From contig OX387200.1 of NCBI GenBank assembly GCA_947561715.1, forward strand, positions 13,022,501 to 13,086,500: a DNA stretch of 64,000 nt, given 5' to 3'. This document shows positions 52,661 to 64,000 of this stretch, in pieces. The translations under genes and the position numbers were made by a program. The notes under the pieces are model-generated. The model worked only from the letters and a program-made list of their open reading frames with translations. It was not told the origin of the DNA and did not search any database. Position 1 is the first letter of the stretch; every line of letters starts with the position of its first letter. This stretch comes from Ascidia mentula. Taxonomy: Eukaryota; Chordata; Ascidiacea; Phlebobranchia; Ascidiidae.

Positions 52661-53290
52661 ATGACCGAAAAACAAACTTCGAAACGTAAAGCAATGTACA
52701 AATGTGGGTCCCCATCATGGCGAGAGACTTACAAGAGCAGATGCAAGGAAAGACTCAAAGGCAGTAGATCAAAAATGCTGGAAAAGTTTAGAAAATTGGA
52801 TCCAGTGTGTGAAACGGAATATCTAGACAATCTAATGCAACAAGAATGGATGAGAATGAAATCAGAAGGATTTAAAACAAACCAAAATGAGAACATAGAA
52901 GATGTTACTGCAACCCTTGATAAAATTAAAAGTGAACTGCTTGAATGGGAAGCCGAATCACTGCTGCAGCTTGAAGTGGATTCAGTTGACGCTGATATTG
53001 CATATCATGACCGGAAAAGTTTTGATTCAAACGATGTTATTTGCCCAGTATGCAATTTAAACTATCTTAACATACGACAAGGTTGCTTGAACTGTCAGTG
53101 TGGGTTGCATATAAATATGGAGCAAGATTCATTGTCAATAACAAATGTTAAGGCCAGTCTAGAGGAAGGAGTGTCTATACATTCAGGAAGTTGCAATTTG
53201 CGACCACAATTTAATGTTGTTTGCAATTTTGGTACATCCAATTTATTGATAACATGTGCAGTGTGTGATTTTATGTTTATTGTTGTCTAG
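52661..53290 (+). CDS. RPAIN: RPA-interacting protein (RPAIN/RIP), intronless
   Basis: Carries replication protein A into the nucleus in vertebrates. The single ORF from the ATG at 52661 gives 209 residues, close to human RPAIN (about 219). The N-terminal box KCGSPSWRETYKSRCKERL matches the RPA/importin-binding region of the family. The C-terminal zinc finger is clear: ICPVCNLNYL, CQCGLHI, EHS-like IHSGSC and ITCAVCDF. A non-ATG upstream extension of the frame is not used. Human RPAIN has several introns; here there are none although all neighbours are intron-rich, which suggests replacement by a retrocopy or intron loss. Converges with MTG1, with 199 bp between stop codons. Confidence 0.92.
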   Translation: MTEKQTSKRKAMYKCGSPSWRETYKSRCKERLKGSRSKMLEKFRKLDPVCETEYLDNLMQQEWMRMKSEGFKTNQNENIEDVTATLDKIKSELLEWEAESLLQLEVDSVDADIAYHDRKSFDSNDVICPVCNLNYLNIRQGCLNCQCGLHINMEQDSLSITNVKASLEEGVSIHSGSCNLRPQFNVVCNFGTSNLLITCAVCDFMFIVV

Positions 53291-53489
53291 GCAGATTGTT
53301 TTGTTATTGACAGGCAATAGTAATTAAAAATATTAAATTGTTTGGTTTTGCCTCATAATAATTTATTTTTCAGTCCATTCATTGGGTGTATAAATGCCAA
53401 TATTTTACAGTCCTGATTTCTTCATCCAAAAAACAAGCATCATATTCTCGATAACCAGATAAAATTTTAATGTCCAGTGTACAACTTTG

Positions 53490-55048
53490 TTACAAAACAT
53501 CATCTAAAATAAACTTTCCCAGTTTGCCTTGCAAGTATGCAGCAAGAAAAGCTTCAGCAGCAGTTTTTAAATCTGGTATTTCTACTACTTTTTTTCCAGT
53601 TCCGGTGAGAATAGAGTGCTTGCAAAATAAGTTTCTCGTCCTTGCAATATGCAACAGTACTGTTTTTACATGATCACATGGTTGTGGAAGATTAAAATGC
53701 CTTGTATACCTAAAAGCATATATGATATTAGTCATTTCACTAAATTTCTTATCAAGGTCACTTACGCAAACTCTTTTTTTTGGTTCAAACAATAAAGTAG
53801 ATAATCCACAACTAGCTCTGATCCAAACAAATCACTTCTTATGGTGTTACATATGGCCAGCTTCATGCCCACATGAAAATCTTTTATTTTTGGTTGAAAT
53901 ATTCCAGGTGTATCCATTAACCATATTTTTGGATTATCATATACCTTAGAATGTTGGCATGTTTTTTTATTTATGTATGCAAATAAATACCAAATTACAG
54001 AGTAGAAAATAAACCTACTTTCATTTAATACAATGAAAAACATAATGCAATAAATCACCTGGCATTGATCAGGCCTATTGCCTCATTAAAATTTAAAAGC
54101 ACACTGTATGTTGTAGGCACCTAATACATTTTATGTTTTGCCTACATACCTGAATTCTGCTCATTACAGCTCTGGTATGACCGGGAGAATATCCAACTGA
54201 TGTAGCTGATTTTCGATTTAAGCTCTGTTTTCTGATAGCATTGATTAGGGAAGATTTGCCAACATTAGGAATTCCCACTACCATTACATGATAGTCTGCT
54301 GTTGAACTTAACTTTAAATGTCTTGAACTTTTAATTAATTTAACGCAGCTGGGAATAATCTGAAAAAATACCTCACTTTTGAAGGCATACAGAGTGGCAA
54401 AGGTTTTTAAAATCATAGAGCACTAAACATAACAGTTTGATGTAAAGTTTTTGGGGCAAAAATAATTAATGACTTGCTTACTGTTTTAACAGACTTGTGG
54501 ACAGTTTTTATTGGTTTACAATCAGCAAACAAAACTTCTTGTGCGCCCTCCTGACGATAAATTCCATATATAGCATCAATTTGCTCTTCAGTCCCCTATT
54601 ACAAAATGCTCCATCTGTAGCAATCTTTTAAAAAGTTGTTAATACTACCTTAATGAGATCAGCCTTGTTCAATACAGTTACATATGGTTTAGCACCAAAG
54701 GCTTCTTTTAAAATAGGATTTCTTCCAGAAAGTGGTATGCGAGCATCATGTACTTCTATGACACAATCCACTTTCTGCAACATTGCTCGCATCCTGCTTA
54801 AACCTGTTGATAGTAAAATGAAATTGAAAAAAAGTAAATGTTACTTCCAGCTAATTTTTAACAGTATAATACATATCATTGTCACATTACAAAAAAGAAA
54901 TACTAAAAGTAACAATACTGGTACCCTTGGACATGTGAGAAGGAAACCAATGCTGTAGTGATGTTATGTTGCCAAAGTCGAATTCACGTCTAATATTAAT
55001 TTTTCCTCCAGTCATGTTTTCACAGAAATAACATTTCTCGTGGCGCAT
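53490..55048 (-). CDS. MTG1: Mitochondrial ribosome-associated GTPase 1
   Basis: Acts in late assembly of the large mitoribosomal subunit on the matrix side of the inner membrane. Six exons in phase: 54925-55048, 54649-54803, 54482-54595, 54150-54359, 53766-53944, 53490-53709. They give 333 residues, as in human (334). It has the circular permutation of the YlqF/RbgA family: VDCVIEVHDARIPLSGRNP and VLNKADL (G4) come before GIPNVGKSSLIN (G1) and DTPG (G3). The start HWFPSHMSKG matches WFPGHMAKG of the family. The ATG at 55048 was chosen because it gives the family length; an in-frame ATG at 55090 would add 14 residues. A mitochondrial presequence is plausible but short. Confidence 0.95.
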
Positions 55049-56126
55049 TATAGAGGTAGGTACATTTTTTATAAAGTATTTATAAATCATTACATTAAAG
55101 TCTGTTATGCTGATAGGAATACTTTTTTAATCAATTTAATTAACAAACCCCCAAACAAAATTGATTTAATTGCCAACCAAAGATTAATTTAACCTCATGT
55201 AGTGTATCATAGGAAAAATTGCCAAGATCAGTGATTCTAAAGAACAGTTGTGTGATATTTTAAGCCTAAAGAATAGTTGTCGAAATTTTAGAAAATTCCA
55301 TACACAGATAAACCAAATTATGATTTTATGCCATGGCTGTGATACAAAAACAAAATATGCACAAAAGTAAACTTTGAAAAAGGACTGCCTTTTATTTTCT
55401 GGAACCTGACAAAACATAAAATTATAATTGGCAAAAATTCTTCTTTGTAAAATCGTCCTTGAAAACAATTGTTTCTCCCAAAAATTTACACATGACTAAA
55501 CACAATTTCAACCCAGATAATTGCCTTGAAAGAGGCGGAGAGGACTACTTGTCGTAAAAGCAAAAGTCAACCTCACTATACTTGTGATGTGATATTCAAG
55601 GGGCCTGGACATGGGACCTTAACTCGTATGGGCTGTGGCATTGATGCTTTAAGACTCGTATTTGCGCCGCACCGGCTGCATCCCACTCTCGTGTAAAAAG
55701 TCCATCAACCGAAATACAGAGCGTTTGTAAGCTTTATGACACTTATGGTGCAGGTAATTATTTTACAACTGGATTGAACGTAAAGTATAGCCAATGTGAA
55801 CAGATTGTAAGTAGTGAATTACTCAAATATTTGTTTTCATTGCTGTTCAATCATGCGTGAAACTTTTAGTTTTTCTCTTGAGCCAGAAATGACAGTTGCA
55901 ACCAAAACCATGTTTTCAGAAGGGGTTTTTCCCTAAATCGCTCCCTGATATCACCAGCGTGACCATAAAAATACTGTATCGCTTTACCATAATCTGAAAG
56001 TCTCGTCGTATAAAACACCTGCAACAGGATGTCTCTGAAATATTTACATACCTTCCATTTTTTGCCAACAACGTGATCAATATGAGCACGTTTATTTAAT
56101 GTTTGTCAAACTATATTGTGGAAAAA
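55049..56126. promoter_or_regulatory. Shared divergent promoter region of MTG1 and ABCB10
   Basis: These 1.08 kb separate the two divergent start codons. No gene or repeat was recognised. Both products are mitochondrial, so co-regulation is possible, but no specific factor site is claimed. Confidence 0.4.
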
Positions 56127-59100
56127 ATGCAGAGACCTCTACTACACAAAAAAAATTATGCAAAAATGTTGTTGAAAAGGTTGTTTGTTTGCCTTCCTTA
56201 TTCAAGATGTATTCCATGGAACAGTTCATTGAAAAGGGCCTTGGATCAAAAACTATTTTTGCAACTTGCAAAACATTCTGTTTGCGCAACATACATAAAA
56301 CCAACTGAAAACCAAATACCAATTAGAATGTTTTGCAGCACTGCACACAAAAAAACTTCAACGTTAAACCAAAGCAGTGATATAACAAGACTATTGGGCT
56401 TAGCCAAGCTTAAAATAGGATACATCTCAGGTAACAAACGTTGTTTACATGTACGTTATTGTGTATTGACCCAAAAAACAAACTTTTGTAATATTTTTAT
56501 GCAGGTGCTGTTGGGTTGTTGTTTGTAAGTAGTTCCATTACACTGGCAGTGCCATATTGCATGGGAAAAATTATAGACTTAATACAATCTGTTGCAAATA
56601 ATGAAACACCACAAAATGCAATGCAACCTATAGTAACTGGGCTATGTACTTTGTTCGTTGTTGGTGCTGCAGCAAATGCTGGACGCATTTATCTCCTGGA
56701 AAGTGCAGGTGGGTAAGGTGAGAGAACATTAATGTTGCTAGTTTGCAAATGACTGTTTTTAGGACAACATATTAGAATACATTTAAGAAACAAGATCTAC
56801 AAAAGTATAATGACACAAGATATGGAGTTTTTCGACAAATCCAAAACTGGAGAAATTATCAATAGATTGGCTTCAGATGTTGAACTTGTCAGTGGCTCAG
56901 TAACTCAAAATATATCTGATGGACTACGTTCATTAGCACAGTTTTCTGCTGGTGTTGGAATGATGGTACAACTTTATCCCTTAGTTGCATGTTATATTTT
57001 TCTTAATCTGTTCTGTTATGTGATAGTATTTATTGTCACCAAAGCTGGCAAACATGATTTTGATGATTCTTCCTCCAATTGCCATTGGTGCAGTGTTTTA
57101 TGGTAGATTTATTCGCCAAATCGCCAAAAGGACGCAAACATCATTGGCTAATAGCACACAGGTATGTTTCAAACTTTGCAGTACATCTACCATTATGTGT
57201 TGCAGGTAAAAATGTGACGTTTTTTGAGAACTGTTTTAAATCTTACTGCATGATTATAAAATTTATTCCAGATGGCAAATGAAAAAATTAGCAATATAAG
57301 AACTGTACAGTCTTTTGGAAAAGAAAGACTTGAATGTGAAAATTACTTTAAAAAAGTGACTACAGTGCTTAACTATGCATTGAAAGAAGCAAAAGCAAGA
57401 GCTGTGTTTTTTGGCATGGTAAGGATCAAATTGTCCTTGGATCAATCACACAATCAACATTTCAACTTGCTTTGTTATAGAATGGACTTGCTGGAAATGT
57501 TTTTATGGTTTTAGTGCTGTACAATGGTGGAATCATGATGCACACTGGACAGATTACTGTGGGTGACTTGACAGCATTCCTTCTTTACTCTGGTTATGTA
57601 GCTCTTTCTATTCGGGGAATCAGTGAATTTTTTACTGTTGTAAATAAGTCACTTGGTGCCAGTGGGCGCTTGTGGGAGTTAATTGATATGTCTCCTAGCA
57701 TATCATTGCAAGGCAAGGTGTAAACACTAATTGGTTCTTTAAGTAAACAAGTTGCTTTTAGGGGGTTTACTTCCAAATGATAGAACATTACAATTTGACA
57801 TAGTGTTTAAAAACGTAAGTTTTGCCTACCCGGGAAGAAAACAGCAAACAATATTTTCTAATTTGCATTTAAGTTGCGAGTCTGGAAAAGTGACAGGTAC
57901 CTTTGTCAAGTGACTTATTTAGTTGTATTTATAACATTCCAAAAAAATATTTAGCACTGGTTGGTCCAAGTGGTTGTGGAAAATCCACCATAACTGCTCT
58001 TTTGATGAGATTTTACAACCCAGATGATGGAGTTATTACAATTGGACATCATGATATTACTGACATAAATGCAGAATGGCTAAGAAATAACACTGGGATT
58101 GTACCTCAGGTTTGTGCTGTTTCGATATGATGAATTCTACATACAGTTAAAAATTTCCCAAGTGGTGCCTCACAATGCACTTTTAATGTTACTGGGTAGT
58201 TGCAAGCTTACTGGGGTATTTTTGAATATCATTTCCATAGCGTAAAATCTTTAGTTGTTGACCTTTCAGCTGTTGCACAAGGAAAGGTATCAATATACAC
58301 AAGTAAATTCTAAATAAGGTTAAAACATGCATAATATCTTTGGGGGGTTCCCCATTACAACATTTTGTTGGGGATGAGTTTGTCACCAGTTCTTGAAAGT
58401 TAAGAACCACAGAGTTAAACTATTGAAAAATGTGGTTTTATATTTTTTTCGAAAATATTTTAAAACAGCTTTTTTTAAAACAACCAGTCAAGATAGAACT
58501 TATTTGTAACATATCTGAATCACCAAACATCTTGTAAATAGTTAAGATATATAAAATTAAGAATCTTTAAATATGCTACAGAATCCAGTGTTGTTTGCTG
58601 GCACTATTGGTGAAAATATTGCATATGGTTCCTTGACTCACATCAAACCATCCATGCAGCAAGTAAAACAAGCTGTACATAAAGCTAATTTAGATGAGTT
58701 TCTCATGGGTTTGCCAAAAGGTATTGAAACATTAGTTGGCGAAAGAGGAGTAATGTTATCTGGAGGACAACAGCAAAGAATAGCTATTGCGAGGGCTTTA
58801 TTAAGAAATCCTAAAATATTGTTGTTGGATGAAGCTACAAGGTTTGTGTCTGTCTGAGATCATAAAAATTTTTAGGCATAGTTTGATGACATAACACTTC
58901 TTTTAGTGCACTTGATACTGAAAGTGAAGTTTTGGTCCGTGATGCTTTAGACAAGGCATCTGTTGGAAGAACAACAATTGTCATTGCTCACCGACTGTCT
59001 ACAGTCAGAAGAGCAGACAAAATTGTGGTATTTGATCAAAATGGAAATATTGCAGAAAGTGGTTCTTACATTGAATTAATGACCTACAATAATGGAGTTT

Positions 59101-59141
59101 TTAAGAGACTGGTTGAGGAACAAAAGGTTTTATTTGCATGA
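56127..59141 (+). CDS. ABCB10: Mitochondrial ABC half-transporter, ABCB10 type
   Basis: ABCB10 is an inner-membrane homodimer tied to haem synthesis and oxidative stress. Ten exons in phase: 56127-56430, 56505-56708, 56763-56965, 57027-57161, 57272-57418, 57481-57712, 57762-57896, 57955-58109, 58582-58841, 58907-59141. They give 669 residues. The basic N terminus suits a mitochondrial presequence. The transmembrane half shows [17 protein letters not shown] and [19 protein letters not shown]. The nucleotide domain shows FAYPGR (A loop), GPSGCGKST (Walker A), [10 protein letters not shown] (Q loop), LSGGQQQR (signature), ILLLDEAT (Walker B) and IAHRLST (H loop). The third intron is only 61 nt. 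The intron after 57712 begins with GC; using it is needed to keep the frame into [14 protein letters not shown]8 is less similar. Confidence 0.95.
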
Positions 59142-59356
59142 TCAAGATAAACTGTTGATTGTGATACACCGCTTATTATTTGCGTTTCTGTACTGCTTGT
59201 TCAGAAGATACGAAATCTTGTGGAAACTGATTTTAGTATTTTTGTTCATTTACAATAATTTTTATTTACATCCCTTGTGTTAAACCTCATCTCTTTAGCT
59301 TTATAGTATACACCACTCTAAGTTATTGTTGCTAAATGTAAAACAAGACTGTCAAC

Positions 59357-61310
59357 ATGGCAACCATCTTTGCAAGAAATTATAAACATCTGTTTTCCAT
59401 CAATCTAAAAGTCGGATCGTTATCATCAACCTGTATTCATACAACATGTTACCACAGTAGACCATATGACATTGTAATTGTTGGTGGAGGGATGGTTGGT
59501 GGAGCAATGGCATGTGCTATTGGTAAGGGTATTGTGTGACTGTTTACTTAAATATGCTGCATGTTGATTTTTGCTGTTTTAAATAGGTGGGAGCAAGCAT
59601 TTTGCACACAAAAAAGTTTTATTGTTGGATACCGCCAAAGTTTGTTCAAAGCTACTTGAGAACCCTGGGCCATATGGAGCAAGAGTATGTGCTGTTTCAC
59701 CAGGAAATGCAAAATTTTTACAACAACTAGGTGTGTGGAACTTAATTCCACGCTTCACTCAAGTAAAACGTATGCAGGTACAGATGTTGCATTGCTCAAA
59801 AACACAGAAGTAGTCATAGATCCATTTTTATTTAAAAGGTATGGGATTCATGTTCTGATGGGTTAATCACATTTGAAGAAAACAATATGTGTGATGATTT
59901 ATGTTATATTGTTGAGAACGATTTGGTTGTTTGTAGTTTTGCAAAAGTATTAGAGACTAATCTAAAGGATAAGGTAGAAGTTCGTAGAAACTGCCAAGTA
60001 GTTTCTTGTGTTGGTCCGAGAAACTATGCTATAGAAAACACAAAGACTGTACCTCTAGTGAGACTGCAGCTCAATGATGGATCAGAAATTACAACAAAAC
60101 TTTTGGTAAGTTAATAAATGCACTGAAAAAGTCTTGACTTTAAATTTACCAAACTTTTCCATTGTCAGATAGCAGCTGATGGAGCCAACTCGTTATTGGC
60201 ACGCTCTTGTGATATAAAAGCAGTAACTCACAAATACAACCAGTCAGCTGTTGTTAGCAACTTATTGCATGAAAAATGTGATAATGTAGTAGCATGGCAA
60301 AGATTCCTTCCAACAGGTATATGCAGAATAGAATTTTGTTGTGCAAACATTTTAAATTTAGACTTTTAAGGGCCAATTGCTTTGTTGCCATTGAATGAAA
60401 CTACAAGCTCTTTAGTTTGGAGTACAACCCATGAGCATGCAAAAAAACTTGTTAGGATGCCAGAAGAACAATTTATATCTGAAATAAACCATGCCTTTGT
60501 AAGTTTTGACATAGTTGTTTCCTAAACATGTTCTGTAAGCAAGTTGTTTGTATCCAGTGGAAAGATTATCCATACAATAACATTGTAAAAAACATGGAAA
60601 GTTTGACGAGACATTTCCTAAGTTTAGCAAAATCAGGTCAGATTTGTAAATCTTACTGTAAAAAAAACAAAGACCCAAAATTATTATTTTTTCATTCACA
60701 GATGTTGTGATGCAATACCCACCCAGCATGTCACATTTGGTCGGGGGGCGCTTCAAATTTCCATTGGTGTGTAGTCATGGTAATGAATATGTTAAACCTC
60801 GCATAGCATTTGTTGGAGATTCTGTACACAGGTTTGAAAGATTATCATGTAAGTCTTTTTCCAACAAATTTGTGCTGTAATAGAATTCACCCTCTAGCGG
60901 GACAAGGTGTAAACTTGGGTTTTCGGGATGTTGCAAGTTTAATCCAAATCTTGGATGAGGCTGTATATGAAGGTCAAGATTTGGGTATGAGAATTGAAAA
61001 TTTCATGTGTGGATTAAAGAAAATAAATATTTACCTATTTAAAATGAACAGGTTCTCTATCTCATCTTCTGAATTTTGAATCTAAACAGCAACTAAGCAA
61101 CCTGCCCATTGTCACAGCAGTTCATGGTTTAAAAAACCTGTTTTCAACAGATTTTCCTCCTTTAGTAGCATTAAGATCTATAGGCTTACAAATGTGCAAT
61201 GCAAATTCTGGATTAAAGGTAGAATGTCTACTCTTCGGATTTTTTCAATGATTAAATACACCAACAAAACTGTTTTTCAGAAATCGTTTATTCGAGAAGC
61301 AACAAAATAA
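59357..61310 (+). CDS. COQ6: Ubiquinone biosynthesis flavin monooxygenase COQ6
   Basis: Hydroxylates the coenzyme Q ring (C5) on the matrix face of the inner membrane. Ten exons in phase: 59357-59522, 59587-59777, 59839-60105, 60169-60316, 60371-60498, 60558-60636, 60702-60831, 60884-60984, 61052-61218, 61281-61310. They give 468 residues, the same as human COQ6. Landmarks: a presequence-like N terminus, then [16 protein letters not shown] (FAD dinucleotide fold), LIAADGANS (DG motif), and [21 protein letters not shown] split over two exons (GD motif). It follows ABCB10 by 215 bp on the same strand, with no gene between. The stop codon overlaps its own AATAAA signal and lies 20 bp from the COA8 stop. 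Confidence 0.96.
61287..61292 (-). terminator. Candidate AATAAA poly(A) signal of COA8, inside the last COQ6 exon
   Basis: The minus strand reads AATAAA 39-44 bp past the COA8 stop, within COQ6 coding sequence. Confidence 0.5.
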
Positions 61311-61311
61311 A
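61306..61311 (+). terminator. Candidate AATAAA poly(A) signal of COQ6, overlapping its stop codon
   Basis: The hexamer includes the TAA stop (61308-61310). Cleavage at the usual 10-30 bp downstream would fall across the COA8 stop codon. Confidence 0.5.
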
Positions 61312-61330
61312 AATACTTGCTAATGTACAA

Positions 61331-61951
61331 TTACATCTTCCAGCACCATAAATATAATCGCTGACAGGCAACTTTAAATGAAAGAAACATCAACTGACGA
61401 TTTCTCATTTTCCACTCCCTTTAAAAAAAAAAATTTTATGCAACAAAACATCAGTACATTAAAGTATACCTGTCATATGCTTTTTGTGTTTGAAGATTTT
61501 TGTGTAAAAAACTACGATGAAATACAGCCATGTCTTCTGGGTTAAGAGTTTTGTTTTCTCTGCTTCCTGCAAGCAACTGATCCACATATATTTCACGTCT
61601 CTGTTTTAAATAAGCAAGTTTGACCATTGGTATTAGCAATAAAACAAGAAACCGTTAACACAGTTTATTTCTATTGAATAAACTCATTAGTCTAAATTAT
61701 TAACATTACTGTTTATATACCGTGGTGTATGCTTGGTTGTGATTCGTCCAAAACTGATGATGCCACTTTTGTGTTTCTGCTTGAAACAATTTCAATTGTT
61801 TTTCCAAAGACGTGTCATTTTTGTTTTGAACAATTGTCAGAGGTCGTATATTTGAAATTTTGTCTGGTTTTCCAATATATATCCTGTGTGCCACACTTTG
61901 TGTCCCAGTCAAAGTCTTGACAATATCCAGCCATTTTTTGTGTAAAGCCAT
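61331..61951 (-). CDS. COA8: Cytochrome c oxidase assembly factor 8 (APOPT1 family)
   Basis: A mitochondrial matrix protein that protects cytochrome oxidase assembly. Three exons in phase: 61721-61951, 61470-61600, 61331-61418, giving 149 residues. Family matches in order: YIGKPDKISNIRPL (human IGPPDKYSNLRPV), SLEKQLKLFQAETQKWHHQFW (human [21 protein letters not shown]), TLNPEDMAVFHRSFLHKN and YDREWKMRN (human YNRDWYKRN). The short basic N terminus could be the presequence. An ATG six bases upstream (61957) adds two residues. It converges with COQ6. Confidence 0.93.
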
Positions 61952-62106
61952 GATCATAAGAAAATTGGTACTTCGATTTAAGTTTGAAGGTACTTCCTAA
62001 CTTCCACATGTTACTAGTAACTATCATGAAAAGATTAAACAAGCAAATTTTATGCTTTGGTGAATATTCGACTACACCCATGAACGTATTTAAGTTTTGT
62101 CTATGG

Positions 62107-62372
62107 CAGTGGTTCTTAACCGGTCTGAAATTTCCCACAAAAGGGTTGTAGGTGGGTAATTAATCGACACCAAAATATACAAAAGTAGTTGATAAGTTCT
62201 GTATTTACTGTGTGTCCTACACTTATTGGCAATTGGTCGCACATTGCCATTAAAAATGTTATAAAAATATAACATATATAGGCCTGCAGCGAAAATACAA
62301 TAATTACAGTGTAAGTTCAAAATCTTAAATAGTGAAGGCGAGAAATAGGAGAAAAAAGGTTAAGAACCACTG
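62107..62372. mobile_element. hAT-like MITE with exact 8-bp duplication, upstream of COA8
   Basis: The termini CAGTGGTTCTTAACC and GGTTAAGAACCACTG are perfect inverted repeats, flanked by GTCTATGG at 62099-62106 and 62373-62380. It lies about 150 bp upstream of the COA8 start codon. Confidence 0.88.
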
Positions 62373-62818
62373 GTCTATGGGGCATGTATGGTTTTTATTC
62401 AAAACTCATTGTATCAAATCCCCTAGTAATGAAGATAACCTTTTGCCTGCCAATGTAGTGTTTTTTAGCTAGTTGGTAAACTTTCGCAACAGTGTGTTGT
62501 TGGTTGCACGGATTATCCTCCACACACAATTTTTTTCCAATTTGTATCAACGCAAGAACAAACATTAACGGCTAGGCAAATTAATTTTTTTACGCAACGA
62601 TAAACGTGAAACAAAAAATGGCATGGACACCGATACCATACAACCATAAGGGTTATCGAGTCAGCATAAACTAGCGCGCCAAGCAGCTACGTGACGTGAC
62701 ATTCACTTTTACTGAGCACAAATAAATACATTTTCCATTCAGAGGAATCCAATTCCCTACAAGCCAAATTTTCATCAAAATCTTTCCGCATGGTTGAACA
62801 GCATGCACTGCACGAGGG

Positions 62819-63384
62819 CAGGGTTGCCAGAATATTTTTTTTGTTTAGAGCCGCGAACAGCACGACTAAAAACGCCAAAACTCTTTTTGAAGGAACCAGA
62901 AAAGAGCCAATAGTTTAAATACTGTATATATTTTTTAATTTTCTGCTTCCCCTAACATATGTCAAACTGTATTTACAAGCAAAGTGCATTCATGTGGTAG
63001 AGCAACATATAACCTATTCTTTGTTTATTTATGCTCTTGGATTATTTCCGTCTTTCTATGTGCATAGCAGTGCCAGTGCTACGCAAACTTTCAACAAACA
63101 GTCTTTCAAAATTTAAATTATGACGTCACTATAGAAGTAGTCAAGTTTACGCTACCCAGCCATAGAGTTTGCAACGCTTCTGAACTAGCTTGGGCTGTGA
63201 TTCGTTTTTACCGAAAAGAAGCATGCCGCGAACCTGCTTCGTCACGGACGAGCCCTGGTAACTTCCGAACGCAAAGCCAACAGGGAAAACGCCAGAAAGG
63301 GGCCAAATAAGCCAAACCAAATTTTGGGCGCAAGACAAAATGGAAAAAAGCTAAATTCAGGGAAAATTCAATCTGGCAACCCTG
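62819..63384. mobile_element. hAT-like MITE of the CAGGGTTGCCA family, 566 bp
   Basis: The left end CAGGGTTGCCAGA and right end TCTGGCAACCCTG are perfect inverted repeats. The flanking 8-mers (cacgaggg, catgaatt) match only partly, so this is an older copy. No ORF of note. Confidence 0.65.
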
Positions 63385-64000
63385 CATGAATTTAAAAGCG
63401 AGTAATTCGAGAAAATTATTGATGCCAAATGTGGCCAAACCACTTTCACTCCTACTCCTACAATTTTTTTAATATCTCCATATCTGTTAGGAATTCGGTG
63501 CAAAATAGTGCGAAGGTAACAAAAATGCCCAAATCTATTTACCTCTGACTGGAACAAAAGCCTGGTTGTGGTTCCGATAAATAACGTATTTTCCAAAAAT
63601 AATATAATTTAAAGTTCTGTATTTTTTTCTGTAAACAACGTAACACCACACAAACGAAGCGATTTTGTAATGAAAGGTCACTTTAGTATTGAGAAAAAAA
63701 TCAAATGAACACCAAGTCTTGTTTACATTTTGCGCAAACACACGAAATTGCTGCAAACTTCTGATTTTATAGATTTTAAATACAGCGCAGTTTTAAAATT
63801 GTTATTAAAACCCTGTGTTTCGCGTTCGGGAAAACCCGGAACATTAATTTTCATGAAGTAAGTAAGTAGGACAGTAACACTTTTCTTGCCCTTTTGCCAT
63901 CCGCATTTTATTTTGAAATGAATTACTAGGCGAGAATAATGCTCATTAAAATCCCGTCTGTAGTAAGTAGTGCATAGCCAAACGTTTAGGGGGCAATCGA
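63385..64000. other. Unassigned sequence at the window end
   Basis: AT-rich sequence without a recognisable gene, repeat or RNA. Confidence 0.3.

Noticed and set aside
58160-58420. hAT MITE in an ABCB10 intron
   Set aside because: Only a weak right terminus (gttaagaaccac) was found; no matching left end or target duplication could be fixed.
60810-61079. Plus-strand ORF reading through the COQ6 intron after 60984
   Set aside because: It is intron read-through. The exon must end at the GTATGA donor to reach the conserved GSLSHLL segment.

Overview
The window looks like a compact, AT-rich animal genome, most likely a tunicate (ascidian, Ciona-like). That is inferred from the mix of a connexin (essentially a tunicate plus vertebrate family), a SYT14/16-type synaptotagmin, an opsin and other animal genes, all cut into many short exons, with intergenic gaps of 20 bp to 6 kb and a very high load of short inverted-repeat transposons. 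Eleven genes were resolved exon by exon, and about 84 introns agree in reading phase.

Layout. 1-3.0 kb: nested DNA transposons. 3.0-11.2 kb (+): a secreted or surface protein with a trefoil-like module, about 16 EGF domains and a C-terminal C-type lectin domain. 11.4-14.2 kb (-): a connexin with a giant cytoplasmic loop. 14.2-20.1 kb: repeat-rich spacer. 20.1-22.4 kb (+): an opsin with the retinal lysine but no NPxxY motif. 22.5-27.5 kb: repeats, including a long-inverted-repeat element holding LINE reverse transcriptase debris. 27.5-30.0 kb (+): HMBS. 32.7-37.4 kb (-): SYT14/16. 41.9-49.6 kb (+): RAB1, whose 20-nt first coding exon lies 4.7 kb upstream of the second. 52.7-53.3 kb (+): intronless RPAIN. 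53.5-55.0 kb (-): MTG1. 56.1-59.1 kb (+): ABCB10. 59.4-61.3 kb (+): COQ6. 61.3-62.0 kb (-): COA8. The rest is transposon relics.

Function. MTG1, ABCB10, COQ6 and COA8 form an 8.5-kb block of genes for mitochondrial proteins (mitoribosome GTPase, inner-membrane ABC transporter, ubiquinone hydroxylase, cytochrome oxidase assembly). COQ6 and COA8 converge with only 20 bp between stop codons. HMBS makes haem precursors in the cytosol. The other genes serve signalling, traffic and adhesion.

The most unusual signal is a set of dispersed repeats carrying hammerhead self-cleaving ribozyme motifs. Two copies (34.94 kb and 46.09 kb) have the full type I core with all three stems. Two further copies (7.07 kb and 32.40 kb) have a minimal form whose stem III is a palindrome. 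At least four more positions hold decayed remnants. Also notable are near-identical EGF exons separated by unlike introns, and five GC-AG introns in about 84.
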